Assembly: GCA_910580155.1 (NCBI GenBank)
Contig: CAJTWX010000013.1
Span: 1 to 28,296, forward strand
DNA length: 28,296 nucleotides
Direction: 5' to 3'
Origin: an uncultured Alphaproteobacteria bacterium
GTDB taxonomy: Bacteria > Pseudomonadota > Alphaproteobacteria > RF32 > CAG-239
Below the pieces are notes generated by a model. That model was given only the letters and a program-made list of their open reading frames with translations, did not search any database and was not told where the DNA came from. Position numbers and translations under genes: made by a program. Positions 25,300 to 28,296 of the stretch are shown piece after piece; positions within the stretch are counted from its first letter, which is position 1; each line of letters starts with the position of its first letter.

Positions 25300-25731
25300 T
25301 TACTCTATTTCAAGAATAATCTCTCCGGTTTTTTGGAGTAAAATCTTATCCAAAACCCATTTATTGATTTGTTTGATTTTTTCGCTTTCAACATTCAGTT
25401 TTTCTGCCACATCAATAATAAAATCAATTTCAGAATCATCCAGTCCGCTATCTGAATTAGCCAAATAGCAAAGTTCTTTTACAAGTTGGAGTGCTTTTTT
25501 GCGGTCAGTAATTTGAACAACTCTATCCAAAACTTCGTCGCGTTTCATACTTTTAAGGATAGTAACAATTTCAGCTTCCTGAATGTCGTATATTTTGCCA
25601 ATCCCTTTAAGGAATTCAATTTCTTCTTTGGCTACGTTTTTATCCGAATAAACCATACAACAAAAACTTTCTACGAAAATGCGTTTTTCATTGCTGTCCA
25701 AAGTGGGGATATAGTTATATTCCGTATTCAT
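25300..25731 (-). CDS. TerB-like (tellurite resistance/DjlA N-terminal fold) protein
   Basis: The 143-residue acidic, all-helical protein shows the duplicated acidic pattern of TerB-like domains. The first copy is FVESFCCMVYSDKNVAKEEI near 19-38 and the second is LVKELCYLANSDSGLDDSEI near 83-102. In each, an aliphatic helix is followed by a D-x-x-(L/V)-x-x-x-E-I turn. TerB-like domains occur in tellurite-resistance, stress and phage-defence clusters and in DjlA co-chaperones, but their biochemical role is generally unclear. No ter operon is present here. GGAG precedes the ATG, and the gene has its own terminator. Confidence 0.7.
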   Translation of the reverse strand: MNTEYNYIPTLDSNEKRIFVESFCCMVYSDKNVAKEEIEFLKGIGKIYDIQEAEIVTILKSMKRDEVLDRVVQITDRKKALQLVKELCYLANSDSGLDDSEIDFIIDVAEKLNVESEKIKQINKWVLDKILLQKTGEIILEIE

Positions 25732-25844
25732 CTTTTTTCTCCAATCTGACTTTATTTTTGATAAAATTACTCTAATATATTTAAAATGTGGTAAACAGAT
25801 TTACATTATACACTACATTTCACCTCCAAAACTTAAAAAAACAG

Positions 25845-25871
25845 TTGACGTGATAAAAAACATACTATAAA
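25845..25871 (+). promoter_or_regulatory. Predicted promoter of tRNA-Ser
   Basis: TTGACG at 25845-25850 and TATAAA at 25866-25871 are 15 bases apart, 15 bases before the tRNA. The rest of 25732-25886 is AT-rich with no recognisable gene. Confidence 0.45.
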
Positions 25872-25886
25872 TAACATAGACGTTAC

Positions 25887-25974
25887 GGAGTGTTGGCAGA
25901 GCGGTAATGCAGCGGATTGCTAATCCGTCATCCCGAATAAGGATGCACAGGTTCGAGTCCTGTACACTCCGCCA
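25887..25974 (+). tRNA. tRNA-Ser (anticodon GCU)
   Basis: The 7-bp acceptor stem GGAGTGT/ACACTCC is perfect. The anticodon stem GCGGA/TCCGT holds the loop TTGCTAA with anticodon GCT, and the T arm reads CAGGTTCGAGTCCTG. The long variable arm (about CATCCCGAATAAGGATGC) is the serine hallmark. G73 and an encoded CCA end the gene. It reads AGC and AGU codons. Confidence 0.97.
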
Positions 25975-25980
25975 TTAAAA

Positions 25981-26008
25981 ACGGCTTGGTTTTCAAGCCG
26001 TTTTTTTT
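25981..26008 (+). terminator. Terminator of tRNA-Ser
   Basis: A perfect 8-bp stem ACGGCTTG/CAAGCCGT with a 5-base loop ends in eight T residues, 6 bases after the tRNA. Confidence 0.9.
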
Positions 26009-26060
26009 CATATAACCGAATATTTTACTTTTTTAGACAAAAGTACTCTTTTTCTTTACT

Positions 26061-26089
26061 TTAATTTAAGTTTTCGGCTGATATATAAT
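26061..26089 (+). promoter_or_regulatory. Possible promoter of the 72-aa gene
   Basis: A perfect TATAAT at 26084-26089 has only a poor -35 (TTAATT, 17 bases upstream). It would give a leader of about 90 bases. The rest of 26010-26184 is AT-rich with nothing else I can assign. Confidence 0.3.
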
Positions 26090-26184
26090 AAACAGATTTT
26101 TTAATTGGATTTTTCCAAAATAAATATTGACAAAAAAGATTTTATCTGCCATCTATTATGTCAATAATAAGAAAGGAAACAAGT

Positions 26185-26403
26185 ATGATTAAGGCAACAA
26201 TTAGTAATACGACAAAACGTGAAGCATTCGCCAAAGCCGGCGGGAAAAAAATTGCGGGCGGTACTTGCATCGCCAAAACAGCGGTTCGCGGTCTGGTCTT
26301 GAATAACTATAGAATAATCGCATCCGGAACGTGCACCGAACAGAAAAACAGTTTTGACCTTAATAATGTTATCGCATTTAAAAAGCAAAGAGACGTTGCT
26401 TAA
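26185..26403 (+). CDS. Hypothetical 72-residue basic protein with duplicated IA(G/S)GTC motif
   Basis: I do not recognise this protein. It is small, basic and without a signal peptide. IAGGTC at 23-28 and IASGTC at 45-50 form an internal repeat 22 residues apart, giving the protein its only two Cys (28 and 50). The frame extends to an ATG at 26158, but the ATG at 26185 has AAAGGA at good spacing, so it is preferred. The gene is monocistronic with its own strong terminator, between tRNA-Ser and fba. A metal- or nucleic-acid-binding role is possible from the composition but not supported further. Confidence 0.7.
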   Translation: MIKATISNTTKREAFAKAGGKKIAGGTCIAKTAVRGLVLNNYRIIASGTCTEQKNSFDLNNVIAFKKQRDVA

Positions 26404-26422
26404 GTATTTAATTCTTCGCATC

Positions 26423-26447
26423 AGCCCGCTTTATGCGGGCTTTTTTT
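26423..26447 (+). terminator. Terminator of the 72-aa gene
   Basis: A perfect GC-rich 7-bp stem AGCCCGC/GCGGGCT with a 5-base loop is followed by seven T residues. Confidence 0.9.
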
Positions 26448-26471
26448 GTGGTTTAATACACTAAAAATTAC

Positions 26472-26499
26472 TTGCAAATATTGCCCAAACTTATATATT
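26472..26499 (+). promoter_or_regulatory. Predicted promoter of fba
   Basis: TTGCAA at 26472-26477 and TATATT at 26494-26499 are 16 bases apart, 37 bases before the fba ATG. This also argues against an upstream start at 26501. Confidence 0.5.
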
Positions 26500-26536
26500 C
26501 GTGGTGAGAATAATACTTTTAATAAGGAGAATATTG

Positions 26537-27574
26537 ATGCCTTTAGTTTCTATGCGTCAGATTTTAGACCACGCGGCTGAGAACAACTACGGTGTTCCGG
26601 CTTTTAACATTAACGATATGGAGCAAATTTTAGCCGTTTTGGAAGCTGCTAAAGAAGTTAACGCTCCGGTTATCATCCAAACCTCTACAGGTGCCAGAAA
26701 ATTTGCTGGCGACCCGATGATCCGCCATATGATTGCGGCGGGTATCGAGATGTATCCGGAATTGCCGATTTGTTTGCACCAAGACCACGGTTCTTCGGTT
26801 GATATTTGTCAGTCAGCTTTGGTTAACGGCTACTCTTCCGTTATGATGGACGGTTCTTTGGAAGCTGATGGCAAAACTCCGTCTTCTTTTGAATATAATG
26901 TTCACGTTACCAAAGAAGTTGTTGCCCGTGCACACGCTGTGGGCGCATCAGTTGAGGGCGAACTTGGCGTTATCGGTTCTTTGGAAACCGGCAAAGGCGA
27001 CAAAGAAGATGGTCACGGCGCGGAAGGCGTAATTGACAAGAAACGTTTGGTTACTGACCCTGACGAAGCAGCCAGATTTGTAGCAGAAACAAATATTGAC
27101 GCGTTAGCGGTTGCTGTTGGCACATCTCACGGCGCATACAAATTTACCCGCAAGCCGACCGGCGATATTTTGGCGATTGACGTGATTGAAAAAATCCACG
27201 CAAAACTGCCGAATACACATATGGTTATGCACGGCTCTTCTTCTGTTCCGCAAGAATTGCAAGATTTGATTAACGCTTATGGCGGCGCTATTCCGCAGAC
27301 GTTTGGCGTTCCGGTTGAAGAAATCGTTCGTGGTATTAAGTCCGGCGTACGCAAAGTAAACGTTGACACAGACTGCCGTATGGCTATCACTGGTGCTATC
27401 CGCAAGCTCTTTGCCGAGAATCCGAAAGAATTTGACCCGCGCAAATATCTGAAGCCGGCAATTGAAGAAATGAAAAAGGTTTGTATTGATCGCTATGTTG
27501 CATTTGGCGCAGCTGGCCAAGCGGACAAGATTAAGCCGGTTCCGTTGTCTGTTATGGCAAAAAGATACGCTTAA
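26537..27574 (+). CDS. fba: Class II fructose-bisphosphate aldolase
   Basis: This zinc enzyme interconverts fructose-1,6-bisphosphate with dihydroxyacetone phosphate and glyceraldehyde-3-phosphate in glycolysis/gluconeogenesis. The 345-residue product has the metal and catalytic motifs: CLHQDHGSS at 79-87 (Asp83, His84), VEGELG near 139-144, GTSHGAYK with His198, and MHGSSSVP with His232. The length and the HGAYKF variant fit the longer class IIB/Calvin-cycle-type subgroup. AAGGAG precedes the ATG at 26537, and the frame upstream of it lies in the promoter. Codons look more biased than in neighbouring genes (many GTT, GCT and GGC), as expected for high expression. It is monocistronic. Confidence 0.96.
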   Translation: MPLVSMRQILDHAAENNYGVPAFNINDMEQILAVLEAAKEVNAPVIIQTSTGARKFAGDPMIRHMIAAGIEMYPELPICLHQDHGSSVDICQSALVNGYSSVMMDGSLEADGKTPSSFEYNVHVTKEVVARAHAVGASVEGELGVIGSLETGKGDKEDGHGAEGVIDKKRLVTDPDEAARFVAETNIDALAVAVGTSHGAYKFTRKPTGDILAIDVIEKIHAKLPNTHMVMHGSSSVPQELQDLINAYGGAIPQTFGVPVEEIVRGIKSGVRKVNVDTDCRMAITGAIRKLFAENPKEFDPRKYLKPAIEEMKKVCIDRYVAFGAAGQADKIKPVPLSVMAKRYA

Positions 27575-27597
27575 TTGTAATTTTTTGAGCAATAGGA

Positions 27598-27626
27598 AAG
27601 CCCGCTGTTTAGCGGGCTTTTTTTTA
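27598..27626. terminator. Terminator of fba
   Basis: A perfect 9-bp stem AAGCCCGCT/AGCGGGCTT with a 4-base loop ends in a run of eight T residues. It lies between convergent ends, 4 bases before the HTH gene's stop, and may also serve that gene weakly. Confidence 0.88.
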
Positions 27627-27629
27627 TTT

Positions 27630-27935
27630 TTAGACTTGTTGTTCGGTCGCTTCCTCCGTTTTCTTGCTTTCCTCCATATCCGGAATCAGCGTTATTTCAA
27701 ATTTACGATGATAATATTCTAAAACTTTACACAAAACCGACCACTGTATTTTGCCGCGTCCTGCTTCCAATTTGTCTATATATTCCGGACTAACATCTAA
27801 AAGAGCGGCTAACATTGTTAATTTAACTCCACGCTTTTGCCGCTCCTGAAACAATAAAAAGCCAATTTGCTTTTGTATAGCCATTGCTAATCTATCACCA
27901 CTTGACTGGTCTAAACTATATTCTTTATCATTCAT
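27630..27935 (-). CDS. XRE/Cro-CI-type helix-turn-helix protein
   Basis: The 101-residue protein has an HTH domain at about 24-80: IGFLLFQERQKRGVKLTMLA, then LLDVSPEYIDKLEAGRGKIQ, with the Sxx(Y/T)IxxLExGR recognition-helix pattern of the XRE family. A short strand (EITLIPD) and an acidic, Glu-rich tail follow. It probably binds DNA as a dimer. No toxin or phage gene is adjacent, so its target is unknown; self-regulation is possible. A good AGGAG ribosome binding site precedes the ATG, but an upstream AACUCC in the same RNA could pair with it. Confidence 0.88.
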   Translation of the reverse strand: MNDKEYSLDQSSGDRLAMAIQKQIGFLLFQERQKRGVKLTMLAALLDVSPEYIDKLEAGRGKIQWSVLCKVLEYYHRKFEITLIPDMEESKKTEEATEQQV

Positions 27936-27941
27936 AATATA

Positions 27942-28006
27942 AACTCCTATTTAATTTAGTTAAGTTAAAAAAATACTGGCGCGGGAAAATCCAGCGCCAG
28001 GGAGTT
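27942..28006 (-). promoter_or_regulatory. Leader with possible Shine-Dalgarno sequestration upstream of the HTH gene
   Basis: In the minus-strand RNA AACUCC (complement of 28001-28006) sits directly before a terminator stem. It is perfectly complementary to GGAGUU (complement of 27942-27947), which contains the ribosome binding site of the HTH gene. The layout matches the pseudopilin leader at 2523-2580. Function is inferred. Confidence 0.3.
27967..28000 (-). terminator. Rho-independent terminator upstream of the HTH gene
   Basis: On the minus strand CTGGCGC and GCGCCAG form a perfect 7-bp stem followed by TATTTTTTT. It ends some transcript arriving from the right edge. Confidence 0.8.
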
Positions 28007-28012
28007 CGAAAA

Positions 28013-28168
28013 TCACTTAGATATGACTCTTATAGCCTTCAATATATAGCCACAAGCTCCCTGACTTACATCAAGGAATAAATCTAAGAGAGCTTTCGAC
28101 AGCCCTGACGGTATCTCTACCGACAAGAAGGAGTTTAGTGGAAGCAAGGTTAAAGTCAAGTTAATTTT
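28013..28168 (-). other. Open frame before a terminator, possibly the tail of a small or broken gene
   Basis: A minus-strand frame ends at 28013, 13 bases before a good terminator. The last 43 residues (from LPLNSFLSVEIPSGLSKALL to AIRVISK) look helical and amphipathic. Upstream the frame runs into the palindromic repeat, where its only ATG lies, so that start is not credible. It may be the 3' remnant of a gene cut by the repeat, or non-coding. I see no other gene in 27936-28296. Confidence 0.25.
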
Positions 28169-28187
28169 GTATGCTCTTTTAGCGAGG

Positions 28188-28278
28188 CATTGCGAGGAGC
28201 GGAGTGACGAAGCAATCTTGTGAGAGTTTGGTATGCTCTTGCCGAATGAGATTGCCACGGGCTAAAGCCCTCGCAATG
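28188..28278. repeat. Palindromic interspersed repeat (REP-like)
   Basis: Outer arms CATTGCGAGG (28188-28197) and CCTCGCAATG (28269-28278) are perfect inverted repeats. Inner arms GCAATCT (28212-28218) and AGATTGC (28249-28255) are also complementary, and the right arm contains its own hairpin GGGCT-AA-AGCCC. The sequence resembles the widespread intergenic 'ATTGCGAGGAGC...GAAGCAATCT' repeats of many bacterial genomes. A direct repeat GTATGCTCTT occurs at 28169-28178 and 28231-28240. Confidence 0.8.
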
Positions 28279-28296
28279 ACTCACGGAAAAAGGAGA

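Noticed and set aside
26127..26159. TTGACA followed by TATTAT before the 72-aa gene
   Set aside because: The hexamers are 21 bases apart, too far for a normal sigma-70 promoter, and the second overlaps the alternative start.
27104..27592. 162-codon minus-strand frame opposite fba
   Set aside because: It lies fully antisense to a clear aldolase gene with all catalytic motifs, lacks a ribosome binding site and has a composition typical of a shadow frame.
28013..28258. 81-codon minus-strand frame as a complete gene
   Set aside because: Its start and first third lie in the palindromic repeat; only the C-terminal part might be a real remnant.
1..28296. CRISPR arrays, riboswitches, prophage or insertion-sequence genes
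   Set aside because: No regularly spaced repeats, transposase or phage frames, or familiar riboswitch cores were seen on either strand.

Overview
The window reads as a chromosomal segment of a low-GC, Gram-negative alphaproteobacterium. The strongest evidence is the block pyrH-frr-uppS-cdsA-rseP-bamA-lpxD-fabZ, the neighbouring plsY-dprA-topA operon, and a beta-type succinyl-CoA synthetase homologue with the insertion in its glycine-rich loop that I recall from alphaproteobacterial SucC. Low GC, a pseudopilin of the 'RSMIEMLGVLA' type and several unrecognised small genes suggest an uncultured, possibly host-associated Rhodospirillales-like lineage. That placement is inference.

Layout. Positions 1-324 (minus) hold the N-terminal part of a LysM lipoprotein that runs off the window, divergent from sufB (460-1905, plus). 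A pseudopilin gene and a candidate 53-residue membrane protein lie on the minus strand between sufB and topA. The operon plsY-dprA-topA (7077 to 2879, minus) is divergent from the envelope/translation operon pyrH to fabZ (7253-14996, plus). After a strong hairpin comes a second tight operon (15077-19960, plus): sufS, sufT, sufE, a sucC-like gene, a sucD-like gene and comF. Next are tolC plus a 76-aa orphan (minus), glycogen phosphorylase (plus), an unrecognised 285-aa protein and a TerB-like protein (minus), tRNA-Ser(GCU), a 72-aa orphan, class II fructose-bisphosphate aldolase (plus) and a small XRE-type HTH protein (minus). The right edge is non-coding and carries a palindromic interspersed repeat.

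How the genes work together. The central operon covers UMP synthesis, ribosome recycling, undecaprenyl-PP and CDP-diacylglycerol synthesis, site-2 proteolysis, outer-membrane protein assembly and early lipid A/fatty acid synthesis. The suf genes supply sulfur (SufS, SufE), the scaffold subunit (SufB) and an accessory maturation factor (SufT); SufC and SufD are not in the window. glgP and fba feed glycogen-derived sugar phosphates into glycolysis.

The most unusual feature is the sucC/sucD-like pair inside the suf operon. Both reading frames are intact and translationally coupled. By ungapped motif comparison, however, the alpha subunit has Leu where the phosphorylated His of the GHAGA motif should be and Gly where the partner Glu of GEIGG should be. 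The beta subunit has lost the GRG nucleotide-loop glycines. This looks like a retained but catalytically rewired or inactive succinyl-CoA synthetase-like complex. All family calls come from reading motifs by eye; no database search was run.
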